Source: Chitinophagaceae bacterium (lineage in GTDB: Bacteria > Bacteroidota > Bacteroidia > Chitinophagales > Chitinophagaceae). From it: 5,958 bases of DNA. Every line of letters starts with the position of its first letter. Positions within the stretch are counted from its first letter, which is position 1. The stretch spans positions 1 through 5,958 of the forward strand of contig JAICHT010000226.1 in assembly GCA_025924755.1 (NCBI GenBank), written 5' to 3'. Under the pieces are notes generated by a model, which saw only the letters and a program-made list of their open reading frames with translations, was not told the DNA's origin and ran no database searches. A program made the translations under genes and the position numbers. Shown one piece after another: positions 1 to 5,843 of the stretch.

Positions 1-452
1 ACTAAGTTGTCTTCTCTTATTTCCACTTCCTGCAGCGACCTTCCCACTACGATATATGAGATGGTTGGCGCATTTACATATTTTACAATAGCAGCCATCC
101 GTACCTCTTTTTGAGGCTGCCAGGTTACCCAATTTTCTCTATTCGCTTTAGCATTTTCCAGCACTCCATCAGGTGGCCGTGGTATTGCATTATTTAAAAA
201 TCCTGAAGCTTTAACAGGCTGTTTATCTGCATTATACAAGTTGGCAAATACGGCCATGCTTTCCGATAAATCAATCGTATCAGCCGGAAATATAGTTGCT
301 ATACTACGGTTCTGTTCTAAGCGGGCAATCTGTATCTGCGGATCGTTAGCATTTGTGCGGTAGCTTTGCTGAACGGCGGCATACAGGAGCAACATAATAG
401 TAGTAACTAATGCCAGGGCAGCGATATACGGTATGTTGGAAAGCTGTCTCAT
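1..452 (-). CDS. Membrane-anchored extracytoplasmic protein of unknown function (C-terminus cut by window edge)
   Basis: The first 150 codons of a gene that runs off the left edge, read from ATG 452-450. Residues 7-25 (IPYIAALALVTTIMLLLYA) form one hydrophobic segment, an uncleaved signal anchor or TM helix. A soluble, probably periplasmic region follows: NDPQIQIA at 36-43, a DTIDLSESMAVFANLY stretch at 58-73, a Pro-rich IPRPPDGVLE near 90-99, WVTWQPQKEVRMAAIV near 108-123, and VVGRSLQEVEIREDNL at 135-150. From memory, this layout and the 'GRSLxEVExRED' ending match a widespread hypothetical-protein family of about 180-190 aa with a second TM helix just after that motif, so about 30-40 residues are probably missing. 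No catalytic motif is visible. Upstream in-frame codons contain no other ATG back to the regulator stop at 504. The gene lies 51 nt after the regulator and has its own copy of the palindrome in that gap, so it may be read both from the operon and from its own promoter. Confidence 0.8.
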   Translation of the reverse strand, partial: MRQLSNIPYIAALALVTTIMLLLYAAVQQSYRTNANDPQIQIARLEQNRSIATIFPADTIDLSESMAVFANLYNADKQPVKASGFLNNAIPRPPDGVLENAKANRENWVTWQPQKEVRMAAIVKYVNAPTISYIVVGRSLQEVEIREDNL

Positions 453-469
453 ATTCTGAATTTTAAAAG

Positions 470-488
470 TACTTTGTAATGCAAAGTA
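470..488. promoter_or_regulatory. Palindromic operator candidate, copy 2 (before the membrane-anchored protein gene)
   Basis: TACTTTGTAATGCAAAGTA is a perfect inverted repeat with 7-bp arms (TACTTTG/CAAAGTA) and a 5-bp centre. It lies between the regulator stop (504) and the start at 452. It shares CTTTGTRAYGCAAAGTA with the site at 1471-1487, differing only by two transitions in the centre. Read on the minus strand, its ACTTTG coincides with a poor -7-like box, but no clear -33 element is seen 19 bp upstream. A winged-helix dimer binding here would be well placed to block or tune transcription of the gene that follows. The site is seen directly; its role is inferred. Confidence 0.6.
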
Positions 489-503
489 TAAGTTGAAAAA
501 ATT

Positions 504-803
504 TTACTTAATTCCTTTTATCATTTTTTCCAGAGCGTCTATATGTTGCGAAAAACTTTTTTCACCGGCTTTGGTAATAGAATAGGTGGTATTGGTTTTA
601 CGACCAATAAAACCCTTATGCACCTTTATAAATCCTTCTTCTTCCAGCGTTACCAGGTGAGAAGCCAGGTTGCCGTCGGTTACTTCCAGCATTTGCTTTA
701 GATCGTTAAAACTTATTTCTTCATTTACCATTAATACGCTCATTACACCCAAGCGGATGCGGTTATCAAAAATTTTATTAAGTCCGTTAATAGGGTTTTT
801 CAT
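504..803 (-). CDS. Winged-helix transcriptional regulator (HTH_34 / MarR-ArsR-like)
   Basis: A 99-aa stand-alone DNA-binding protein. Residues 11-30 (IFDNRIRLGVMSVLMVNEEI) begin the domain. FNDLKQMLEVTDGNLASHLVTLEEEGFI (32-59) is the helix-turn-helix with its recognition helix around TDGNLASHLVTLE. KVHKGFIGRKTNTTYSITKAGEKSF (60-84) is the beta wing, ending in the 'YSITKAGE' signature common in MarR/PadR-type wings. The length and wording fit the Pfam winged-helix family PF13601 (HTH_34), from established knowledge. There is no effector domain and no metal-binding cysteine cluster, so the signal must come from elsewhere, perhaps from the co-encoded membrane protein. The gene starts 8 nt after the stop of that protein and is almost certainly co-transcribed with it. 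Matching palindromes before the operon and before the next gene make autoregulation likely. The target set is unknown. Confidence 0.88.
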   Translation of the reverse strand: MKNPINGLNKIFDNRIRLGVMSVLMVNEEISFNDLKQMLEVTDGNLASHLVTLEEEGFIKVHKGFIGRKTNTTYSITKAGEKSFSQHIDALEKMIKGIK

Positions 804-811
804 AATGCCGG

Positions 812-1462
812 TTATTGATTTCGCTCATAACGGTTCCACATAATAATGCCGTAAACAATATGTAAAAGGCCAAAGCCGAACGCCCAGAAATAAAGACCGT
901 ATTGCATGATCCACAAGTTGATAATGCCAATAGCTAACTGACAATAACCCAGGTAACGGATTTCCGGAAAGGTGTGGTTACTGGCATTTATTAAAGCCAA
1001 CCCATAAAATAATAAACAAGCAGGCGCTATCAATCCATATAGGCCAAAGTTTACAAGGCGCAGTACAAACAAGCCGCCTACCAGCATGGGTACCGATACG
1101 GCAATCATCACTTTTTTTGCAGTGTAACCCCAAACAGGAATATTGGTTTTTTTGCTCCTGATATAAGTAAATAGAAATGCCGATATAAAAGCGGCAACAA
1201 AAGTGATGATTGCAACCACAAACAGTTCCTCCGATAGCCTGAACCGTCCGCCGATGCCTGATTGGTTGCCATAGTGCGAAAAGATAGAGCGGTCATTTAA
1301 AAAGTACGTGTCCATTTTTACTTTAGCAACCCATGCACCTATAAGGGCGCAACTGCCTGCTGCTATGCCGCTCCAGCCGCTTAGGCTTACAAATCGACTG
1401 CTTTTGTGCATCAGTTGTTTAATGTCCTGCAGCGTATGTAAATGAGCATTTTGGTCATCCAT
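812..1462 (-). CDS. Six-helix integral membrane protein, function unknown, partner of the winged-helix regulator
   Basis: A 216-aa protein read from ATG 1462-1460. An upstream in-frame TTG at 1483 would add 7 residues, but it sits inside the predicted -7 promoter box, so the ATG is preferred. A short cytoplasmic-looking N-terminus (MDDQNAHLHTLQDIKQLMHKSSRF) leads into six hydrophobic segments at about 25-47, 79-101, 116-136, 139-159, 169-186 and 190-209. The loop between the first and second helices (about 48-78) is polar. From memory, the 'LxDIKxLMxxSSRFxSLSGxSGxxAG' opening recurs in Bacteroidota membrane proteins encoded next to PF13601 regulators. No transporter, protease or kinase motif is visible. 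It is the first gene of the cassette, with the regulator starting 8 nt downstream. A role as sensor or sequestering partner for the regulator is possible but only inferred from linkage. Confidence 0.8.
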   Translation of the reverse strand: MDDQNAHLHTLQDIKQLMHKSSRFVSLSGWSGIAAGSCALIGAWVAKVKMDTYFLNDRSIFSHYGNQSGIGGRFRLSEELFVVAIITFVAAFISAFLFTYIRSKKTNIPVWGYTAKKVMIAVSVPMLVGGLFVLRLVNFGLYGLIAPACLLFYGLALINASNHTFPEIRYLGYCQLAIGIINLWIMQYGLYFWAFGFGLLHIVYGIIMWNRYERNQ

Positions 1463-1470
1463 AAAAAGCG

Positions 1471-1487
1471 CTTTGTGACGCAAAGTA
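1471..1487. promoter_or_regulatory. Palindromic operator candidate, copy 1 (cassette promoter)
   Basis: CTTTGTGACGCAAAGTA contains 5-bp inverted arms (CTTTG at 1471-1475, CAAAG at 1481-1485) around a 5-bp centre. It matches the site at 472-488 at 15 of 17 positions; both differences are transitions in the centre, and the arm-to-arm distance is identical. It overlaps the predicted -7 element (1481-1488) and the expected transcription start, the classic position for a repressor site. The most economical reading is negative autoregulation by the winged-helix protein encoded in the same operon, which is inferred. Confidence 0.6.
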
Positions 1488-1511
1488 ATACAGAAGGTTT
1501 GATATAAGCAA
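1481..1511 (-). promoter_or_regulatory. Bacteroidota-type promoter for the membrane-protein/regulator cassette
   Basis: On the minus strand, TTGC (1511-1508) is followed by exactly 19 bp and then TTACTTTG (1488-1481). This resembles the Bacteroidota primary-sigma pattern of a TTTG/TTG -33 element and a TAnnTTTG -7 element, with one mismatch in the -7 box. The predicted transcript would start around 1475-1478, giving a leader of about 15 nt before the ATG at 1462. The -33 element begins only a few bases after the aminotransferase stop codon. Confidence 0.5.
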
Positions 1512-1517
1512 CTAAAT

Positions 1518-2693
1518 TTATTGGATAGCCGTGCCTATAATTTCAGCCGCTTTTTTCAACGCTTCATTCGATATGGTAAGTGGTGGTGAAATGCGCAGGC
1601 AGTTTGGTGCAAATAAAAACCAGTCGGTCAATACTCCTTTTTCAATACAGCTATCAATTACTTTTTTACAAGTTTCGAAAGAGTCAAATTCCATCGCGGC
1701 CCAAAGTCCAAACGACCGAATAGGAATTATTTTATCATGTGGTAAATTATTTATGAAGTATTCCATTTTAGCTGTAGCATCAGTAAAGAGGTTTTCTTCC
1801 AGCAGCACTTTAAAAGCGGCTAAGCCGGCCGCACAGCAAACCGGGTGCCCGCCAAACGTAGTAATATGGCCCAATACCGGGTTGTCGGTAAAGGCATCCA
1901 GTACCTTTTTATCGGCTATAAAAGCTCCCAATGGCATACCACCACCCAGTGCCTTACCCAGTAAAAGAATATCGGCTATTATATTAAAATGTTCAAAGCC
2001 CCATAGCTTCCCGGTACGTCCAAAGCCTGCTTGTATTTCATCCAATATCAGCAGCGTGCCGGTTTTGGTGCAGCGTTCCCGCAATGCCTGCAGCCATCCG
2101 TTTTGCGGTGCTACTATTCCGGCTTCGCCTTGTACTGTTTCGGCAATAACGCAGGCAGTTTGTTGATTGATCCTGCTAAGTTCCTCAAAAGAATTGTAAG
2201 GCAAATGTTGTATTCCGGGCAGTAACGGGCGGTACGCATTGCGCCAGTATTCGCTGCCAATGATACTCAATGCACCTTGAGTAGAGCCATGATAGGAGTT
2301 TTCGAAGGCTATGATATCCGTTCTGCCGGTTACTTTTTTTGCCAGCTTCATAGCACCTTCTACAGCCTCGGCACCGGAGTTAGTGAAGTACACCGAATTT
2401 AAAGAAGCTGGTAAATGCTGCGTCAAAAGATGGGCATATTGCACCTGTGGGCTTTGCACCAACTCACCATAGACCATAATATGCATATACGCTTCCAATT
2501 GCTGCTGTATGGCGGCTACCACTTTTGGATGGCGGTGACCGGTATTGGCTACGCTGATACCGCCAATTAAATCAATATACGTTTTACCGGATGCATCGGT
2601 AAGCATGCATCCTTCTGCTTTTACAATTTCTAATGCCAGGGGTGCGGTGGAGGTTTGGGCTACATGCTGTAAAAACAATTGGCGCAGGTTCAT
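1518..2693 (-). CDS. Class III PLP-dependent aminotransferase (acetylornithine/ornithine aminotransferase-like)
   Basis: A complete 391-aa cytosolic fold-type I enzyme that moves an amino group between an amino donor and an oxoacid. Landmarks in order: GGISVANTGHRHPKV at 44-58; cofactor-phosphate loop NSGAEA at 105-110; SYHG at 133-136, whose Tyr stacks on PLP; ETVQGEAG at 185-192; LILDEIQAGFGRTG at 215-228, with D218 pairing with the pyridine nitrogen; LLLGKALGGGMPLGA at 243-257, with K247 as the Schiff-base lysine; TTFGGHP at 278-284; and LRISPPLTIS at 366-375, whose Arg is the likely carboxylate contact. Length and motif set are typical of the ArgD/RocD/LAT group. From memory, the N-terminus 'MNLRQLFLQHVAQTS' resembles Bacteroidota members usually named only 'aspartate aminotransferase family protein'. 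No arginine, lysine or proline pathway genes lie nearby, so the substrate cannot be assigned. The gene is divergent from the YihY gene and stands alone. The start is supported by the conserved N-terminus; no Shine-Dalgarno is seen. Confidence 0.93.
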   Translation of the reverse strand: MNLRQLFLQHVAQTSTAPLALEIVKAEGCMLTDASGKTYIDLIGGISVANTGHRHPKVVAAIQQQLEAYMHIMVYGELVQSPQVQYAHLLTQHLPASLNSVYFTNSGAEAVEGAMKLAKKVTGRTDIIAFENSYHGSTQGALSIIGSEYWRNAYRPLLPGIQHLPYNSFEELSRINQQTACVIAETVQGEAGIVAPQNGWLQALRERCTKTGTLLILDEIQAGFGRTGKLWGFEHFNIIADILLLGKALGGGMPLGAFIADKKVLDAFTDNPVLGHITTFGGHPVCCAAGLAAFKVLLEENLFTDATAKMEYFINNLPHDKIIPIRSFGLWAAMEFDSFETCKKVIDSCIEKGVLTDWFLFAPNCLRISPPLTISNEALKKAAEIIGTAIQ

Positions 2694-2705
2694 AAGGTAA
2701 AGGTA
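2694..2705 (-). promoter_or_regulatory. Possible -7 element directly before the aminotransferase start
   Basis: On the minus strand TACCTTTA (2705-2698) lies 4 bp before the ATG at 2693. It matches TAnnTTTG except for the last base. No TTTG is seen at the expected -33 distance. If functional, transcription would start at or next to the ATG. This is weak evidence. Confidence 0.25.
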
Positions 2706-2835
2706 AACTGCTAATGAATTTTATGGTGATACGATTCTTGCACCTTTTTAAAAGCTGCTGCCTGATATGCCGTACAAGAGTGCGACGCAACAAAAGCATT
2801 ATAGTAGTATTGCAGCCGGTTAAAATATACTATGT

Positions 2836-2869
2836 AACAACAAAAGGATATCGCTCCTTTCCCATTGTT
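2836..2869. repeat. Nested inverted repeat in the divergent intergenic region
   Basis: Two nested perfect arm pairs share one centre: inner AAAGGA (2843-2848) with TCCTTT (2855-2860) around a 6-base centre, and outer AACAA (2836-2840) with TTGTT (2865-2869). The element lies in the 240-bp spacer between the divergent aminotransferase and YihY genes, about 65 bp upstream of the YihY start. That position argues against a transcription terminator for either gene and fits an operator or a structured element better. Nothing else definite was found in the spacer apart from weak promoter-like boxes. Confidence 0.4.
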
Positions 2870-2880
2870 TTTCAGATAAA

Positions 2881-2911
2881 TTGTTTTTTGGATAGGTTGG
2901 CTACTTTTTTG
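2881..2911 (+). promoter_or_regulatory. Weak promoter candidate for the YihY gene
   Basis: TTG at 2881-2883, an 18-bp gap and TACTTTTTTG at 2902-2911 loosely resemble the Bacteroidota -33/-7 pair, with the TA to TTTG distance two bases longer than consensus. An alternative -7 box, TAGGTTGG, lies at 2893-2900. Either would give a short leader before the ATG at 2934. Confidence 0.3.
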
Positions 2912-2933
2912 TATCAATACCCAAAAATTCCAC

Positions 2934-4109
2934 ATGAAGAAAAAACTCACCTTTAAAGGGATATGGGACGTATTGAAGAAAGCGTTCAGTGGTTTTTCTG
3001 ATGATAAAATAACCAAACTCAGCGCCTCGCTGGCTTATTATACGGTGTTTTCGTTAGGGCCCTTAATGATAGTTATTATTTTTTTAGGCAGCTTTTTCCT
3101 TGGCCACGAAGCAGTACAGGGTTCTGTTTACGGACAAATAGAAAATGTGGTAGGGCATAATGCGGCGCTGCAGGTACAGGATATTATTAAAAATGCATCC
3201 TTAAGCGGTAAAAGCGGTTTGGCGGCTACCATAGGTATCATTACGCTGTTAATTGGTGCTACCTCCATGTTTAGCGAAATGCAGGATTCCATTAATACCA
3301 TTTGGGGGTTCAAAGCAAAACCCAGGCAAGGGATATGGCTTATGGTTCGCCAGCGCCTGCTGTCTTTTGGCCTTATCGGCAGCCTGGGCTTTTTATTGTT
3401 GGTTTCACTAGCCATTACCGCCGTTGTTGACGCATTAGGCTCAAGGCTTAAGGCGATGTTTCCGGATACGGCCATTGTGGTATTATATATTGTGAACCTC
3501 TTACTTACGTTGGGCGTTATCACCTGCTTATTTGCTGCTATATTTCGCGTATTGCCGGATGCAAAAATAAAATGGAAAGATGTATGGCCGGGAGCCCTTG
3601 CTACTGCCATACTGTTTATGCTGGGACGCCTGGGTATTTCTTTATACATCAGCAAAAGCGATATAGGCTCTACATATGGCACCGCCGGTTCGTTGGTAAT
3701 TCTTTTGTTGTGGGTATATTATTCGTCTATTATCTTATACTTTGGCGCCGAGTTTACCAAGGCATATGCGGTTGCGTATGGTTCGGAAATTCATCCTGAA
3801 GATTATGCGGTTGCTACCCGTACGGTGGAAATAGAGGAAGGTCAGAAATCATTACAGCGCGTAGAAAAAAAGAAAGACGATGAAGCGGATGGCAAGGTGC
3901 CAACACCTACTACATCCAATGTGCCTTCAACTACTACTGTTAATGTGCCATCAACACCTCCACCAGTATATAACAGCAGAAGTTCGGCGCCATTAACGCA
4001 CAACAACACAAAGCTGGTATCAAAAAAAGAATTCAAGCCGCTGGAGGTGTTGCAGATGCTGGGCGTGGTGCTGATTTATAAAATATTTCATTCATCCAAA
4101 TCAAAATAA
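2934..4109 (+). CDS. YihY/virulence factor BrkB family inner-membrane protein with long C-terminal tail
   Basis: A 391-aa polytopic inner-membrane protein. The family core covers residues 1-280, with about six helices near 31-54, 97-115, 143-165, 182-206, 216-239 and 250-275. Family signatures are KLSASLAYYTVFSLGPLMIV (28-47), FSEMQDSINTIWG (113-125) and YGTAGSLVILLLWVYYSS (248-265) followed by ILYFGAEFTKAYA (267-279). The family was once annotated as ribonuclease BN, which is known to be wrong; a transport or envelope role is suspected but not established. The usual length is around 280-320 aa, so the tail from about 297 is extra: a charged stretch (297-320), a Pro/Thr/Ser-rich linker (321-358) with NVPST at 329-333 and 337-341, and a hydrophobic PLEVLQMLGVVLIYKIF (369-385) ending in HSSKSK. 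The start matches the family N-terminus; no Shine-Dalgarno is present. glyS follows after 45 nt on the same strand but has its own promoter-like box. Confidence 0.93.
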   Translation: MKKKLTFKGIWDVLKKAFSGFSDDKITKLSASLAYYTVFSLGPLMIVIIFLGSFFLGHEAVQGSVYGQIENVVGHNAALQVQDIIKNASLSGKSGLAATIGIITLLIGATSMFSEMQDSINTIWGFKAKPRQGIWLMVRQRLLSFGLIGSLGFLLLVSLAITAVVDALGSRLKAMFPDTAIVVLYIVNLLLTLGVITCLFAAIFRVLPDAKIKWKDVWPGALATAILFMLGRLGISLYISKSDIGSTYGTAGSLVILLLWVYYSSIILYFGAEFTKAYAVAYGSEIHPEDYAVATRTVEIEEGQKSLQRVEKKKDDEADGKVPTPTTSNVPSTTTVNVPSTPPPVYNSRSSAPLTHNNTKLVSKKEFKPLEVLQMLGVVLIYKIFHSSKSK

Positions 4110-4139
4110 ACCCAGTGTCAAAGTTTTCATTCTGAGGTC

Positions 4140-4147
4140 TATCTTTG
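4140..4147 (+). promoter_or_regulatory. -7 promoter element of glyS, almost touching the start codon
   Basis: TATCTTTG at 4140-4147 is a full match to the Bacteroidota -7 consensus TAnnTTTG. It ends 7 bp before the ATG at 4155. No convincing TTTG is present about 19 bp upstream. Transcription from this box would begin about 4-6 bp past it, leaving a leader of only a few bases. This predicts a leaderless or nearly leaderless glyS mRNA. Confidence 0.5.
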
Positions 4148-4154
4148 CCCACTT

Positions 4155-5612
4155 ATGGCAACAGATATTAACAGGTTTGCTGCAATTATTGCGCATTGTA
4201 AGGAGTATGGTTTTATTTTTCCATCAAGCGAAATTTATGATGGCTTAGCTGCTGTATATGATTATGGCCAGTGGGGTAGTGAACTGAAGAAAAACATTAA
4301 AGACTATTGGTGGAAAAGCATGACGCAGCTACATGAAAATATTGTAGGTATTGATGCGGCCATTTTTATGCATCCCACCACCTGGAAGGCCAGCGGTCAC
4401 GTAGATAATTTTAGCGACCCGATGATTGATAACAAGGATAGCAACAAACGCTATCGCGTAGATCATTTGCTGGAAGCAAAGGCCGATAGTTTAGAAAAAG
4501 AAGGTCATGAAGACCAGGCTGAAATATTGCTGAAAGAAATGGATACGCTGTTGGCCGCAAATGATTTTGACGGATTGAAACGATTGATTGAACAATATAA
4601 AATTACGTGTACAGTTAGCGGAACCGGCAACTGGACGGAGGTTCGCCAGTTTAACCTGATGTTTTCCACTCAAATAGGAAGCGTAAGCGACGAGGCCTCT
4701 GAAATATACTTACGACCGGAAACAGCACAGGGCATTTTTGTAAACTTTTTAAACGTGCAAAAAACCGGCAGGATGAAAATTCCGTTTGGTATTGCGCAGA
4801 TTGGTAAAGCGTTCCGTAACGAAATAGTAGCCCGCCAGTTTATTTTCCGGATGCGGGAATTTGAGCAAATGGAAATGCAGTTTTTTGTGCGTCCGGGTAC
4901 GCAGAAAGAATGGTATGAACGATGGAAAGAACAGCGGATGCAATGGCATTTGAGCCTCGGCATTCCTGCTGATAAATATCGTTTTCACGACCATGTAAAG
5001 CTGGCGCACTATGCCGATGCCGCCTGCGATATTGAATACAATTTCCCGATTGGTTTTAAAGAAGTGGAAGGCATTCATTCCCGCACCGATTTTGATTTAA
5101 AAAGCCACCAGGAATACAGCAAAAAAAAGATGCAGTATTTCGACAACGATATTGATGAAGCTACCGGCAAACCTTACGGCAATTATATCCCCTACGTAAT
5201 TGAAACTTCTATCGGCCTCGATAGAACCGTATTGATGGTATTAAGTGAAGCCTATGAAGAACAGGATTTAAGTACGGAAGATAGAAAAGACAGCCGGGTA
5301 GTATTGAAATTTCCTCCCAAACTGGCGCCTATAAAGCTGGCCATATTGCCGCTGGTAAAAAAAGACGGCCTGCCTGAAATTGCCCGGAGTATTATGGATA
5401 CCTGCAAGCCGCACTTCCGTTGTTTTTACGAGGAGAAAGATACCATAGGCAAGCGTTACCGGCGCATGGATGCTATCGGTACGCCGTTTTGCATTACGGT
5501 AGATCATCAAACAAAAGAAGACAATACAGTTACCATTCGTTACCGGGATACGATGCTGCAGGAGCGAATTGCTATATCAGAGATACTAACGATTGTGCAG
5601 TCAGCCCTGTAA
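4155..5612 (+). CDS. glyS: Glycyl-tRNA synthetase, single-chain alpha2 type
   Basis: A complete 485-aa class II synthetase that charges tRNA-Gly with glycine using ATP in the cytoplasm. It is the homodimeric type, not the alpha2beta2 GlyQ/GlyS type. The opening HCKEYGFIFPSSEIYDGL (14-31) leads into VYDYGQWGSELKKNIKDYWW (34-53), the motif 1 region. An insert of mostly charged helices (about 100-150) precedes TEVRQFNLMF (161-170) and LRPETAQGIFVNF (186-198). Motif 2 is FRNEIVARQFIFRMREFEQMEM (220-241), with R221 and E223 as ATP contacts. Motif 3 is IETSIGLDRTVLMVL (349-363), with R357. The anticodon-binding domain (about 392-485) has KLAILPLVKKDG, GKRYRRMDAIGTPFCITVD and IRYRDTMLQERI. The zinc-knuckle cysteines of some bacterial relatives are absent; the matching place reads ITCTVSGTGNWTEV, which I recall as normal in Bacteroidota. 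No in-frame ATG lies between the YihY stop (4107-4109) and 4155, and the N-terminus fits the family. Confidence 0.97.
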   Translation: MATDINRFAAIIAHCKEYGFIFPSSEIYDGLAAVYDYGQWGSELKKNIKDYWWKSMTQLHENIVGIDAAIFMHPTTWKASGHVDNFSDPMIDNKDSNKRYRVDHLLEAKADSLEKEGHEDQAEILLKEMDTLLAANDFDGLKRLIEQYKITCTVSGTGNWTEVRQFNLMFSTQIGSVSDEASEIYLRPETAQGIFVNFLNVQKTGRMKIPFGIAQIGKAFRNEIVARQFIFRMREFEQMEMQFFVRPGTQKEWYERWKEQRMQWHLSLGIPADKYRFHDHVKLAHYADAACDIEYNFPIGFKEVEGIHSRTDFDLKSHQEYSKKKMQYFDNDIDEATGKPYGNYIPYVIETSIGLDRTVLMVLSEAYEEQDLSTEDRKDSRVVLKFPPKLAPIKLAILPLVKKDGLPEIARSIMDTCKPHFRCFYEEKDTIGKRYRRMDAIGTPFCITVDHQTKEDNTVTIRYRDTMLQERIAISEILTIVQSAL

Positions 5613-5644
5613 TTTAGAATTGTAAACTTCTTTGGATCGTAATA

Positions 5645-5660
5645 TACTGTCAATATAGTA
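5645..5660. repeat. Small imperfect inverted repeat downstream of glyS
   Basis: TACTGT (5645-5650) and ATAGTA (5655-5660) pair around a 4-base loop, with one G-U pair if transcribed. It begins 33 bp after the glyS stop. It is AT-rich and without a T-run, so it would be only a weak terminator stem. Confidence 0.25.
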
Positions 5661-5667
5661 AAAGTGG

Positions 5668-5684
5668 ATTGTCCTAACGACAAT
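5668..5684. repeat. Perfect inverted repeat downstream of glyS
   Basis: ATTGTC (5668-5673) and GACAAT (5679-5684) flank a 5-base centre, CTAAC. It lies 56 bp after the glyS stop and about 160 bp before the next start. It could be the stem of a glyS terminator, but no T-run follows on the plus strand, so an operator is equally possible. The rest of the 5613-5843 gap is AT-rich, with no recognisable RNA gene, no convincing promoter and no plausible small ORF. Confidence 0.35.
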
Positions 5685-5843
5685 ACAAAATGTATAATAT
5701 TAAAGGATTGAGTATCAATAGCAGGAACACTTGCAACCTTACGCATAATAACATAAATTAGCGTGTTAGCGGCGACTTCAGTTATTCACTAATCTATAAA
5801 AAGTAAGTAGTAGTCATTCTTTAAGAAAATATCTCGCTGGTAT

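Noticed and set aside
452..803. Possible fusion of the regulator with the next gene, because both are in the same frame
   Set aside because: A TAA stop at 504-506 separates them, both ends look complete, and there is no sign of a damaged single gene. The shared frame is probably chance, as it also is for the YihY and glyS genes.
1463..1483. TTG start adding seven residues to the membrane protein
   Set aside because: The codon lies inside the predicted -7 box, and an ATG follows at a suitable distance.
1531..2166. 211-aa open frame on the plus strand
   Set aside because: Lies wholly antisense to the aminotransferase gene, whose motifs are complete. The translation has no recognisable domain.
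2714..2956. 80-aa plus-strand and 101-aa minus-strand (2711-3016) frames in the divergent spacer
   Set aside because: Both run into the YihY coding region, have no family-like motifs, and lie over promoter-like and inverted-repeat DNA.
3128..3682. 184-aa open frame on the minus strand
   Set aside because: Antisense to the core of the YihY gene; no domain or signal that suggests a real protein.
4119..4147. CAAAG (4119-4123) and CTTTG (4143-4147) as a third copy of the operator
   Set aside because: The arms are in the opposite order and 19 bp apart, so this is not the same palindrome; the CTTTG is explained by the -7 element of glyS.
5540..5746. 68-aa minus-strand frame over the glyS end
   Set aside because: Overlaps the conserved anticodon-binding domain antisense and has no recognisable features.
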